The translations under genes and the position numbers were made by a program. Under the pieces are notes generated by a model, which had not been told where the DNA came from, made no database searches, and was given only the letters and a program-made list of their open reading frames with translations. From the NCBI GenBank assembly GCA_026874595.1, contig CM049309.1:42611079-42675078 (forward strand): 64,000 nucleotides of DNA. The letters are read 5' to 3'. This DNA is from Sipunculus nudus (Eukaryota > Annelida > Sipuncula > Golfingiida > Sipunculidae). This document shows positions 11,477 to 23,117 of the stretch, piece by piece; position 1 is the first letter of the stretch; every line of letters begins with the position of its first letter.

Positions 11477-12753
11477 AAGGCATCCAGAATATAACCAATC
11501 AAATAAGCGCAAACCCTGTCCCGTTTCTGGTACATGTTTTCTTGTCCACTAATCTTGTACCAGTATCCTGTGGCATACACAACTCAGCTGCACAGTCCCA
11601 AAGGCTTGCCAAACCAAAGTATATATCGGTATCAATTAAGTCTACAGCTCAAACAGCTGGTTAATTGTATGCGATTCTCGTCGGTCAAAACAACACATGC
11701 GTGAGGGATTGATACATTATAATGGCAGATGTGAAAGGAGATTTCCGTAGAAATGTTGACTCTCACTATACCTTTGGTTCAGTGAGCGGAAAATTAATGT
11801 TACAGAATCCAGTGGCCCGATTTATTAACGGAAGGAATAAATTAGGTGATTCTTATTTAAAACATTTAAATTTATATTTATTTGTATTCGAAATACACTC
11901 GTTAAACCCTAATGTAAATGACATGATACGACTGTGTATGGTATATATTAGACATGTAGTGAAAGGGGGACATTTATAGGAGAAAATAGAACAGACTTTA
12001 TTGATACCTGTACAGGTAAGAAATATTTTAGATGATGTATATATAGTTAATAATATTGCCATTTTTTTGCTGAACGATATATATAGGTCTAGATAATTTG
12101 TGGAGGGATACAGATATTGTTGTCTAGCTGAATGACCGTTAAGCCAGTTTAGCAACCCCTGGAAGCCCGTCACATATGTTATTTTAATCTTTATTTTGAA
12201 ATGCAATGCGACAATAAATGATAAATAAGGAATTAATATTAATCAGTATATCATCAATACCAAGTCTTATCTCATTTCATATTGTCATAAAATATCGGGT
12301 TTTCAGCCATTTACTCTCTTTTATTGTCTTTCATCACGCTGATAACAGCACATCCTAATAATATACTGTAGTTGGCTTTTTATTCGCGAGGTCTTCAAAT
12401 TCGCGAATTAAGCGAAAGGAAAAGAATCCTTCGTGAATATGATTAGCCGTGACAACCGGACTCAGTAGGCAATCGGATAATTGGGCTGGTAAGCCTACTC
12501 GAGTCGTGATACAAGTGATATGGAGGAATGTATCGCAGAGGTCTTGCATCAGGTTACATTCATATTGTGGTAAACGACCCATAATCTCAATATTATGCTA
12601 AGAATGATGAATAAACTCAATTATAGTATACATGTGAGCTCACAACCTAAACTGAGACACCGTCTCCATGGACACGGGTCATTTCCTGTATCGCCTGCAA
12701 GCTGCCTGCGTCCTGTAACCCGTGCGAGCCATGCTTGTGCTCATGCGGTCATT
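11477..12753 (+). repeat. direct repeat copy B (right of LINE)
   Basis: The second copy of the 5,037-6,326 segment, 1,277 bp and about 99% alike by eye. Its left end abuts the LINE (AACC)n tail. Its right end (CATGCGGTCATT) continues without interruption into unique sequence and completes the inverted-repeat element 12,364-13,375. This shows that copy B carries the original downstream flank. Confidence 0.9.
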
Positions 12754-13375
12754 AATTCGAAAAACATGCCGAGGGGTTTACCAATGTGCTGGGTTAAAAA
12801 GAAACTTTTGTCCCTCATGTTTGGTATTATAAGAAATTATACAAAAACTGCTAACGATTGGTCTGATTTATGTTGATTTACAGTGTACCTGTAGGCCATG
12901 AAGCGTTGTCAGAAATGACGAAAATATTTGCATCTTCATAAGGCCTTATAATGCGTTCCTCAGACTTAGATGTAATGACACTCTGGCGCCAGTAATCTGC
13001 TCGTAATGCCAGAGGGTCGATATGACGCTAGAATATGATGCCTCATCTACACAGATATAGCCTCAATAGCCTTTTAGGCCTATTAAGTTTGTTGTCCATG
13101 TGATTACCCCGGCAGGATTTAAAGTCAAAAGGCAGAAGACTGATATTATCAGATATCAAATAATATCAGATCGTCCATATATTATCTGATTACAAGGAGC
13201 AAGAGTTTTCTATACTCGTTCTAATGAGTCCTCTTCAAATCTTAAGATTTACCGTACATATTTAATAATCAATATGGCTGCAGAATACTAATCGCGAAAA
13301 TAGAACCTTCGCGAATCAATGAAAAAGTGATAATCGCAAAAAAATAGCCTCGCGAATATGAAGCCAACTACAGTA
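12364..13375. mobile_element. inverted-repeat element, 1.01 kb, non-autonomous
   Basis: The left end reads TACTGTAGTTGGCTT followed by TATTCGCGAGG. The right end is the inverse: CCTCGCGAATATGAAGCC then AACTACAGTA. The inner arms are rich in TTCGCGAA-like words. No transposase frame is present. No convincing target duplication is visible at the borders. Copy A holds only the left ~390 bp (from about 5,937), because the LINE interrupts it there. Confidence 0.6.
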
Positions 13376-16300
13376 TTTACTTGGGCTGAATAAACTATCC
13401 TATCTATATAAGTCATTATTTGCAGTGACTTTGTCGGTGAAGTTTAGATTAAACTATTTCCTTGTCAAAGTATGTGGTGAGTTAAGAAACGCTAATTTAA
13501 GCCCTAGCTCAATAACGGATGGTCACAGAAGTAGGATATTGCACCCTGAGTATTAATTATATGTACCATGTATGTAAGACTGTAGTCAGGTTGGCTCGGC
13601 TGGTTTCCCAGTCTCTCCACTGGTCGTCAAATACCAATCAGGGTCGACGGGTTACAGGTAATATCCTGGCAGCCCCGGGACGCACTCCCAGCGCGAGATT
13701 AGCAACCCCGCTTTGATTTCTGGAATGATAGACAGGTTAAACAGACCGGGGCATTATTATATTATTGTGTCCTCAAGCTTGGGCTATAATCAACCAGGGT
13801 GACCGCTAGTACAAAACATATATACATAAATGTACATAAACCGCCGGACCCTAGATCTGGGCTTACATGCCTAATATTAATACTTAAACCGAAGGTGGTT
13901 CCTACTGAGCGCGCCAATCCACAGCTACTGAGGAGATATGGCAGCGGTTTCCAGGATGGTATCGACTGCCAATAGACAAAGCAGACCGTGTTTTTGTGAC
14001 CAATGTTAGCGGTAGGTGAGATACGGAACTGACTAACCAAGCAGTCCCCGGTCAGATAAAACTCTAGCTGCGTGCTTGGGTCATGTAATGGTGCGCTGCT
14101 TTATAAATATATGTACAGAGATAACTGGGTTTATCCGTGAAGAAATGGGACTCGATAACATATGAACACTCGCGCATCCTGACTCTGGTATGCCTTCCTC
14201 GCTGTTGGATCTTCTGTTAATTATAGCCGACAAGATGAAGAGCCTGGCACATATGAATAGCTAAGCGCTGACTTGGGATTGTATAAATATATCCTGGTGG
14301 TGCATGATGTCCAATGGATGCTGAAAAACGCAGCTGTATACTGGTGGCCTTAGAGCTGGCGCAGTTAACCTTCGGTCCTGGTACACGTCTTATTTTTAGA
14401 ACTATGTAACGATATTCCCAAGCGGACTCTTTCTAGTGTGTTGTTGTTGTTGTCTGGACGCACCGTCTGGTCAGCTCGATACTTAGGGTTGAAGGTATCC
14501 TCCTGACATCTCACCAGCCAGCCACAAGGGGTCAGCTCACCGTGCCATCATTATACTATACGCCAGAAGAAACATCCGTTTTTTTTTACAAGTGTTGAGG
14601 AAGAAACAGCTAGAAGGGCTGCTGGTACCCGCTGGGGCGGCCTCTCCGACAGCTTCTGAACAGACCAGGTGGGCTGCAAACAGACACTGAGGCGGATTGT
14701 ACAATCGAGAACTCAAACACAGGTGAGTTTGATGAGATCACTGTAATCTTCATAAAGGTCTCTATATCGCTTGGCTTGGTTCCCGCCTCAGGCTGCGACC
14801 TGTAAACATCAGGAACAGCCGCTAAATAGGTCAGTAGTTGTTGGTATTTCTGGGAGGGAGAAGTTATTTCGATTTGTGGGTTGGGCGGATGTTTTCTGAA
14901 ACCTTTATTTTTTTTTTGCTACCGTAATTTAGAATGGTTTGATTGATATATTCAACAATCTTCTCGTCGTCACGGCCACAATAAGATGCTGTATATATAT
15001 TTTGTTTAAATAATATTTTTATAACCGAGTGGCTTGTGCAATGTCTTTCCAATGATATTTATATAGAGTTTCCACGTCAGCTGTAAAAGATACATATACA
15101 TTGCTTGGGAAAACATGTTTTAATAGCAATTAATAAATTATAGATAGTTTCGTTGAATTTCAAGGGTAAGAAAAGAATATTATAACACTTCTCGTTCTCA
15201 ATCTCTGTTATAGTACAATAAGGCGTAAACAAATAACAGCAGATGATCCCAGATGCAACCATTTAAAAAACCAGTTTGGTCCTGCGTTCAAAACTAGAAA
15301 GTATGCCACATCTGAAGTTGTTTTATTCGTTATAGTCTGACCCACGGTTGGGTGCCCATTGTAATTTGGCAATATTTTCATAAACTGGCAGATTATTTCA
15401 AAATGGTAGGCCTATGCCGCAATGAAGGAGTGGAGCATATAGGCCTACTTAACTATAGTTAAACAAAATTCATACTTTGTGAAATATTTAAGTTATGTAA
15501 TAAAATTAATATCTGAGTAAACAGTTTATTTTTTTCCCCAACATCTCAAGCCCATCCGTTAAGGTTAAGATTACTGGTCACATGTTAAAACAACTACTCT
15601 TGAAAGGCCCTGATTGGTTGTTTTAGTGTTATAAATATTCGGAAAAATGTAATTGAGAAAGTAAGGCTTGCCATGTCATTTGTCACAAGGCTGAAAAGAA
15701 CCAACCAGAAGGTTGCAAAATATAAAATGTTGGTTTTTATTTTTAAGTTTTACATCTCACATTAGGCTTTTGGTCCCTCACCAGCTTGAGCGTCAAATTT
15801 TGTTATAATATTATGGTTGAAGAGAATATTCGCCAAATGTTAATGAACACCTACTGGTTGAACAGTCCATAGTATACTAAATTTGCTAGATATCAAGAAT
15901 CCGTGTAAAGTTTTGTTAAATATCAATCCCTACACAAAGCCTGGCAGAGTGATTAGACCTTGACGGTAAGTACCGATCGGTGCCGAGGCCCGGAGGAGTA
16001 GGTAATTGATTTTGTCGGTAAATGACATGGGCTGCATAATACAACAGATCGAAGACACATCAAACGTCTCCCGGTAGCTCTCGTGTCGGATGTATATGAC
16101 TGCTACACTCAGGAACAGGCGGACTGACTTACCTGGCACTTCACTTGAATAGCTCATACTTCACTTGATTACTGTATATATAAGCTAGATATTGTTGTTG
16201 CCATGGTACATGCAATTCACATGTTTATATTCACCAAGTGTACTCATAGGTGTATGATACAATCTATTCAGGTGGGTAACCTCATACCATGGTAGCCGCT

Positions 16301-17925
16301 CAATAATTTAAGTTTTAATTATTTCTGTACAGTTTAATTTTCAAAACTATCTGAAGTTGCCTATATAAAAGACACATGTCTCTAATTCTACCATAAGGAA
16401 AAAATACTGGTAAAACATACATTGGTATAAATCAGCTGCAAGGCTCTGACGCATGAATGTCTCGTATGCACGTGCAACATCTGCCAGACGTTCCAAATAA
16501 AAAAAATGTCCTCTCTGTAGGTGATATCAGGATTAATACCAGGTTTATTTTCTTATTTGCAAAGCTTGTAAGCGTCTCTATATCCCTACCATTGTAAAGT
16601 ACAATATCACCACGATAAAACCACCACACGCACTTTCATTCTTTAAATCGAAGCCAGTCTAACGGGTAATTGAATTTAATAAAACCATAATATACCATTG
16701 GATTATCCTGACTTTCAATGTCTGGCTCGTTATATAGACTCTCACATCTCAGGCCCAGGCGTACATGTACTCAGGTGTCCATCCAGGTAGGACTTCACAC
16801 GTCCCACGGTCTCAGGTATATCATAACCAGGGGCGGATAAAGAATGTTGAAAAGGGAGGGGTTTGCCTTTTCAACCGATTAATTATATTATACCCTTAAA
16901 AAAAGTTCTCAACATCAAGTGCCTCATTCTGAAAACTTCTAGAATAAGACTGCAAAAAGGTAAGTGATATACCCCAGAAAGGAGAAGGACTTAAATCCCC
17001 TATATACGCTTAAGGGTAGCCCCTGATTACATACAACTGACAGCTGTACATATATTAAACAGATGGTACCTGTAGGTACAGCCACGCTCCATGCACGTGA
17101 CTCACAGTCACACATCCTGGACATTTACTTAATCACTTATTTATACACAGAATAATAATTATGCGTTTTGTTACATATGTACAATATTATAATGCTGGAT
17201 ATCAAAATAATTTCTTTATTATGTGAATTAAATTAAGGAATACAATAAAATGGTATAGGGCGATAATCTAGGACCTTACTTTGTCGATAATGTATAGCTG
17301 GGAAGGATGTATATATATATAGCATTGTGGTTAACACGGTGCCTGAATGGAACAATAGTGAAATCTCGTTATAGAACCTTAGAGATTCACGTTTATGTCT
17401 TAACGACGGGTTATGTCTTCTAGATTATCCCTAACCCCGTGCATATAAAACCTGAAATCCAGAAGGCTTAATAATGACATATCATTGTTATCATATAGAA
17501 ACCTTCATCCTCATTCAATAGACAGTGCCACCAACAGGCCATGGACCTATCTTAAAAAAAACGTAATGTATAGTAAGGCGTGCACTTTTCAGATGTCAAA
17601 GTCAAGTTCAATATGGAGATTTTCGTCTCAGTTAACAAGTTGTTCATATTAACTATAAGCAGATAGCAGTAATCTAATTTATATAATCACTTTATTACAA
17701 GACCAATCTGAAATTGTCATGAGGCATGATTAAAATATTAAAGGGTTTATTTTCTCAGATGTCCGTAATAGTGAATTGAGGCTATCTCACAAATTTATGT
17801 GGTCTTAATGTTATATAAGGCATTTTACACACATGGACACACACACACAAGCGTCAAACACATTCTTAATTCTTTGGGTCTTATTTCAGGTCAACTTCAT
17901 ACTGCCAAGTTGGTGACTACGCTTT
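13376..17925. other. gene-free stretch
   Basis: No recognisable exon, RNA or complete element was found on either strand. Open frames are all under about 95 codons, lack domain motifs and lack consistent splice signals. A short G-rich repeat scrap (GGGGCGGATAAAGAATG...GGGAGGGGTT) lies at 16,828-16,900. Confidence 0.4.
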
Positions 17926-17927
17926 CA

Positions 17928-18135
17928 CAGACCTTTATTCTGCGACCCTCTCTGTATAGTCTGTTTCATGAATAATGAGTAAAGCAATCGAACCAATCAA
18001 ATCACTCGCGTACACTTGTATTACGCACACGTCAAGTTCGATATTTTGATTAAAGTCTTACCTGCCGGGAAGACATAAAAAAATCTAACCAATCAAATAA
18101 GCCTGTCCCGTTTCTAGTACAGGTTTTCATGATCA
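17928..18135 (+). repeat. dispersed copy of the 4.9-5.1 kb segment
   Basis: Matches 4,900-5,110 over blocks such as TTATTCTGCGACC, CATGAATAATGAG, TGTCCCGTTTCT and AACCAATCAAATAAGC. The copies are clearly diverged, with many substitutions and indels. It shows that the sequence left of and inside copy A belongs to a dispersed repeat family and is not unique host DNA. Confidence 0.6.
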
Positions 18136-18379
18136 GAAGGAATGCGAACAGTGTATTGTTTGCATTTTATTCGTTGGATTTATTGGAAGTTCTGAGTTCA
18201 ACCCGAACTCGTGCAGGCTTGTTCAATATTAATGAAATAGACACCATGCAGAGATGGTCGCGGAATCAAGGTCTTTGAAGAAATGTTACGCTCTTTACAC
18301 AGCGCTTTAACTATAGGCCTACTTCCTATATGGTAAAGCGCTGTTTGTTATGACCTCGTATCCTGAATTGCTACACCAG

Positions 18380-19000
18380 AGGGGAGCACTGTATTTTTGT
18401 CCAATCAGATGAGACCTTGTGCTGGAAGACACGGCCAAGCAAGGAATACACGGAGCCAATCATGCTCGTTCGTTTTGAGTGACAGCTCATCGCCCCGGTA
18501 ACCGTATGAACAGGCCCACAGGCTCAGAGAGAATTGCCGCAGACGTGGTTTACTTAGGGCCTTGGGCACATAGGATGCCCGTTCGGGGAGCTGTAATTCA
18601 AACGAACCGTAACAAAAGGCAGCGTGCACACCTCGTTGGCTGGTTTCAGTTCTCCAGACACCAGACACATAGCTACGCTAACACAGTCATACTGTCAGAT
18701 TCGAATCGGTCGATGATGCGAGAATGCAGAGGGAACAATTAAAATTTGAACGTAAACTTGTTCTTCAAACGGCGCTTGAAGCGCAGCTATTGGCGGAGCC
18801 AGGATGCCTGTCGCGTGTTTGTTTATTGGCATCTGGTTGGCTGCTTGTCACATAATACGCACGTTTTGCTCAGCGGACTACGAACCGCCATCTGGTGTCT
18901 AAATATATCATAAATGGTCAAAGCTGGCAGCGTGAAAATCAGTTGCTTCTTTAGAAGTGTAAGATTTCCGCTGCCTCGGGAGCGTGAAGAAATGTATACA
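18380..19000. promoter_or_regulatory. candidate promoter-like GC-richer island
   Basis: This stretch has noticeably more G+C and CpG than its surroundings. It has several ATTGG/CCAAT words (for example ATTGGCGGAGCC near 18,789) and an inverted GCGCTT/AAGCGC pair nearby. It lies upstream of the plus-strand phosphatase gene at 23,118, whose CDS is preceded by a splice acceptor, so a distant first exon is expected. The link is speculative: no TATA box, initiator or donor site could be tied together. Confidence 0.15.
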
Positions 19001-19009
19001 ATCAATTTA

Positions 19010-21150
19010 CCAAAGACAGGGTCAAAGACATTCTGTACCCATAGATATCCTCCGTAATCACATGTAGTTCCTGTGTGTTCAAGGTGTCCACACGGTCCGC
19101 TGATAACCCCTTACAATTTTAATCTTCTGTGTGCGTTATCACGGTTTGAAGCGTAGTAACGACTGAAATAACCTCGATATAATAAGCCTCCGGATAATCG
19201 CGGAACGTGGGATCTCTGCCTGTACAGTCACGGCTAAACCGCACCCGTAATCCGACGTTAGTTTTCTTTATTGGATCAACATCCTTGGTGCGTGCTTTCA
19301 GATCACCACTCCTACAAAACTGATATTGGTATATATGTACAGATAAATTTGATTACTTTCGATACAGGTATTTGATAACAAAAAAAAAAGGACTATAAAT
19401 GTTTATGGATTTCTCAAAGATGTGTGTCATACAGTGCCGCTAGATAAGGCTTTACCAGCATGCTCGTCACAAACAGAAAATATCCCATATCCCGCTGCCT
19501 TAGACAAATCCTTCCAAATGAAATAAATGTTGCTTTATATATTGACGTCAACCTAAAATACTGAAATACGCTTTTCCGTTATTTAATCTGAAAACATACA
19601 ATTCCATCAACTCCACCAACTGTTATATTTTCTTGACATAACCATACATGCAGCTGCTGCTTAAAACCTGCTGAAGGCAAAGAGTGGCAACAAATTATTC
19701 AAGGTCTTCCCCATGGATATGGGCGTGGTGACAATTACGAAGATTTCATAGTGATTCTAGGTCGACCAACGCAATGAATTAACACCACCATGCAGGTATG
19801 GAAAAAAAAAGAATCAGTAAGCTGCACCAGGGGAGGGGGGAGGGGGAGACTGGAACTGGTAGCACGGTTGTTCTCGAAAACTCGACAAGTATATAAGTCC
19901 ACTGTGACTCGAAACCCCGTTACGATGACTGCAATCTGTGAAAGGGACATTTTAAGTAAAGAGTGAATGTTAACGCCTTTTTTCTTTAATAACCATGCAT
20001 GTTCTGTTCCCATGGATACAAGAACAGAGGTATGTTAAAATGGCTTTACTGTTAATATTTTAATACCTCTTAATGTTTCCTTTGACACTTTATATATAGA
20101 ACAAATTTTATATATTAGTTAGACACATGTCAGATTTAATAACTAAATGACTTATAAAAATCAGGTTTACACGAGCACTCACCTTATTCGTGTCTGGTTT
20201 GCGCACTGGGGTACTCGGTTAGAATTACTCCTATATTCCAATACTCCTTTTGACACTTACGGCATTTACAAGAGAGTACAGTATGCTCTCGTTTATTTGA
20301 TCCCCCCCCCCCCCCGTTTATCCGCTTTCGCCAGTTTATCGGTATATTATAGTGTTTATCATTACACAGGAGATGAATAACATGAAACACCTGTTACTTG
20401 TTTAGATTAAACCTTAAAACCGATTTGTAAGACTGGCTTTGTGAATCTAATTATCTTTTATGTTCTGTTGTCCCATTGAGACTCGGCGGGCTTTATTTAG
20501 GTTGGTTGCATTCTATCATAATAAATTATATATAGCTACATAAACTGTAACCCAGATTAACTGCATTCACACAGAGCCAATACAGAGGAATGTACCCGGA
20601 GCCCCGACGACTGGCAAGAACCGGATCATTCTGACTTATCAAGGCTCTGTACAGCTGGTCTGATGAATTGTTTATCGGGCTGCTTCCCACTAACCTGAAC
20701 AGAAGCAATATAAAACAAGTTGTATTTGTAATCCCCATAAATATAAGATGTGACGACACAGCTGCCAGCAGTCATCAGCGGTAAATAGGGTCAAGGATAA
20801 TGTGTTGGGTATTTGTATGGATTCCTGGCATTATTTATGTTTACCCATGCAGCTGCTTGGACCGGCAGTGTAAATGCATTAGCTGACCACAGATGGCGCG
20901 CACGGTCACATTTGTTACAGCGTTGTTCTAATGATATTGATATTTAGAAAACAGCAATCCACCTGGAGCGGATCTGTGTCATTACAAATATAAGAAAATT
21001 AATAAAATTATAGTTAAACAGAAGTGCGATCAGAAAACGTAAACCCTTCGTCATGCAAAATTGTTTATACTTTCAGCAGAACACTCTTTGGTTAACAATA
21101 CAAACAATTTAAATATGAAAAAAAAAATTTGATCAACGAATATTTGTTTA
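19010..21150. other. gene-free stretch
   Basis: No exon or element recognised. The stretch contains a 13-17-base C run near 20,300 and short A runs. Confidence 0.4.
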
Positions 21151-21164
21151 AAGTGAATACAAAT

Positions 21165-21188
21165 TTAATAATAATAATAATAAAAATG

Positions 21189-21232
<44 letters not shown>

Positions 21233-21351
21233 TATGATAATAATAATAATAATAATAATAGTTATAATGATAATAATAATATAAATAATAATAATAATAA
21301 TAATAGTAATAAAAATAATAATAATTATTATTATTAGTATTATTATTATTA

Positions 21352-21391
<40 letters not shown>

Positions 21392-21393
21392 GA
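21165..21393. repeat. (AAT)n followed by (ATT)n microsatellite, hairpin-capable
   Basis: The first part is AAT/TAA triplets, the second ATT/TTA triplets, with a switch near 21,325. The two halves are complementary and could fold into a long AT hairpin. The long open frames on the minus strand here (poly-Ile, poly-Asn/Tyr) are artefacts of the triplet repeat. Confidence 0.92.
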
Positions 21394-21620
21394 ATTTGTT
21401 TGGAACTAAAGTGAAATGACACGAACATTCATAAATTCTTGTAAAGGTTATCATCCCAGTTTTTACTGAAGACTTTGTACTTGGCTTAGGAAACGGCTCG
21501 TTTCGAAACTGAGATTATTGGAGATAATAAGGGTCGTTCTTTATCCAGAACTAAGAGAGCAAACATTCATCTATTTTTTACCCCATCTATTTTTGGCAAC
21601 AATTTTCTTTCTATCTTGTA

Positions 21621-21816
21621 GAAAATGAATCCTGACAACGGTTTAAACGGGCATAACTATCAGAACACAAGTGTGTCGGTTCCGTTTCCGTTAACCAAGA
21701 CTAATAACGACTCACTCATAGATGGAGACCCCATGGAGTGGTTTCAGAGGCGTTTCCTGTCATCAAGTTTTGTACAAACATTCTCGCCTCATTTGCTGAA
21801 ATGTCCGCTTTGCTGA
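21621..21816 (+). CDS. possible exon, unidentified 63-codon frame
   Basis: A strong acceptor-like tract (TTTTCTTTCTATCTTGTAG) ends at 21,620 and is followed at once by AAAATG and a 63-codon frame of ordinary composition (MNPDNGLNGHNYQNTSV...). It could be a first coding exon or terminal exon upstream of the phosphatase. No good donor lies before the stop, and GTATTT after the stop (21,840) is the nearest plausible one, which would make this a 5' UTR or a small upstream frame. No family is recognised. Confidence 0.25.
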
Positions 21817-22842
21817 AGCCAAGTGGCTACAATGTTTAAGTATTTTTTTATGTCGCCAGTTTGAGAAAATCACCATAGATCAGTTTGAGGATGGTCTGTT
21901 TCAGGATTATATCTTGAGTGTCTGTTCATATTAATTATATTGGAATTATAAATATCCTTTATAAAGTACAACATAATAATGGGCTGGTATGTATTCTTAA
22001 GTTTGTCAAAGTTTGTCAGTTTCTGAGAAAACTCTTTCAATCAGTCGTTACACTTGGCAAAACCCTACACAGCAGTTTCACAAATTAACATTATTGCATC
22101 GGGCATAACATTATTGTATCGGGCAAAAGCATGCTTATGATGAAAGCTAAATGCGACTCGTTATCGTACAAAATAAAGGGGTTCTATAGACAACACCAAA
22201 CTGTCTGTTTGAAGGTGGAGGTGGTGTACAGGTTCTGGGCGCGGCGTAGGATTGGTTACTGCTGCTTTGCTTGCTCGTCCGACTTCCCTTCTTGCCCTCG
22301 GTGCGTGGCATGCTGGAGCTAACCTCGGACGCTGTTTTGGATAACTTTGTGTTTGGCCTGATGTGGCATCCTCATTTATCAATACTCTCCGAAGATTTCT
22401 AAACTATTTCTCCTTATAATATTTGCAAGCCATTTCCTGGAAACACACTATTTCTTCCTCTTTCGTCGTCGGTGACCGGTTCGGGCCCCGACTTGACTTT
22501 TTCTGCTGCTCTACTGCTCGGGTGTATAAGCAATATTATTTTAGAAACAAAGCTTCCGGGACAACACTAGGAGACTGTGGGATTAACCAGAAGAGAAATT
22601 TGCCCCAATGCATGCTGCAAATTCTAGTTTCCATCTCATATGTGGAAATAGACGCATCGAGTGTAAAATCGCCCATTTTTATCCATTGGAAATAATTGAA
22701 GTAATGAATATCAATTATAGTTGATCTATGTTTATCGTTTCATTTATATTCGTTTGAGTTATCCAATAATATTAAAGATGAAATAACAGATTTTGAGTTT
22801 GGAGAGAGATAAAAGAGAGAAAATCAGAAGAGGGATTAGTTG

Positions 22843-22860
22843 GGGGGGGGGGGGGGGGGA
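22843..22860. repeat. poly(G) tract
   Basis: A run of about 18 G residues in AT-rich DNA. The length is likely polymorphic. Confidence 0.9.
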
Positions 22861-23089
22861 GGCAGCACACAAATTATTATGTTCAGTCTTTTTTCGCTGA
22901 AAAAGATTTATTTCTACGAGACAGTACAGAATTTATATATACCTTATTACTTATTATTTGAGTCACTGCAAACATGCTAGTTATGAATATCTATGTTTAG
23001 TGGCTTTGAAGTTAGAGCATATGTACTTTCTATCAAGGTAAACGATAAACACATTTATATCTTAAATAAAATTTGATATACATTCATAA

Positions 23090-23111
23090 GTGTTCATTTT
23101 GTATTTAGCAG
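23090..23111 (+). promoter_or_regulatory. probable 3' splice site before the phosphatase start codon
   Basis: The T-rich tract TGTTCATTTTGTATTTAGCAG lies six bases before the first ATG. It looks like a genuine acceptor, so the coding exon probably follows a spliced 5' exon. Because the frame stays open back to the acceptor (ACA GAG ATG), coding could begin further upstream. Confidence 0.5.
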
Positions 23112-23117
23112 ACAGAG

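Noticed and set aside
21092-21454. Long minus-strand open frames of poly-Ile and poly-Asn/Tyr
   Set aside because: Translation of an AAT/ATT triplet repeat with no real coding content.
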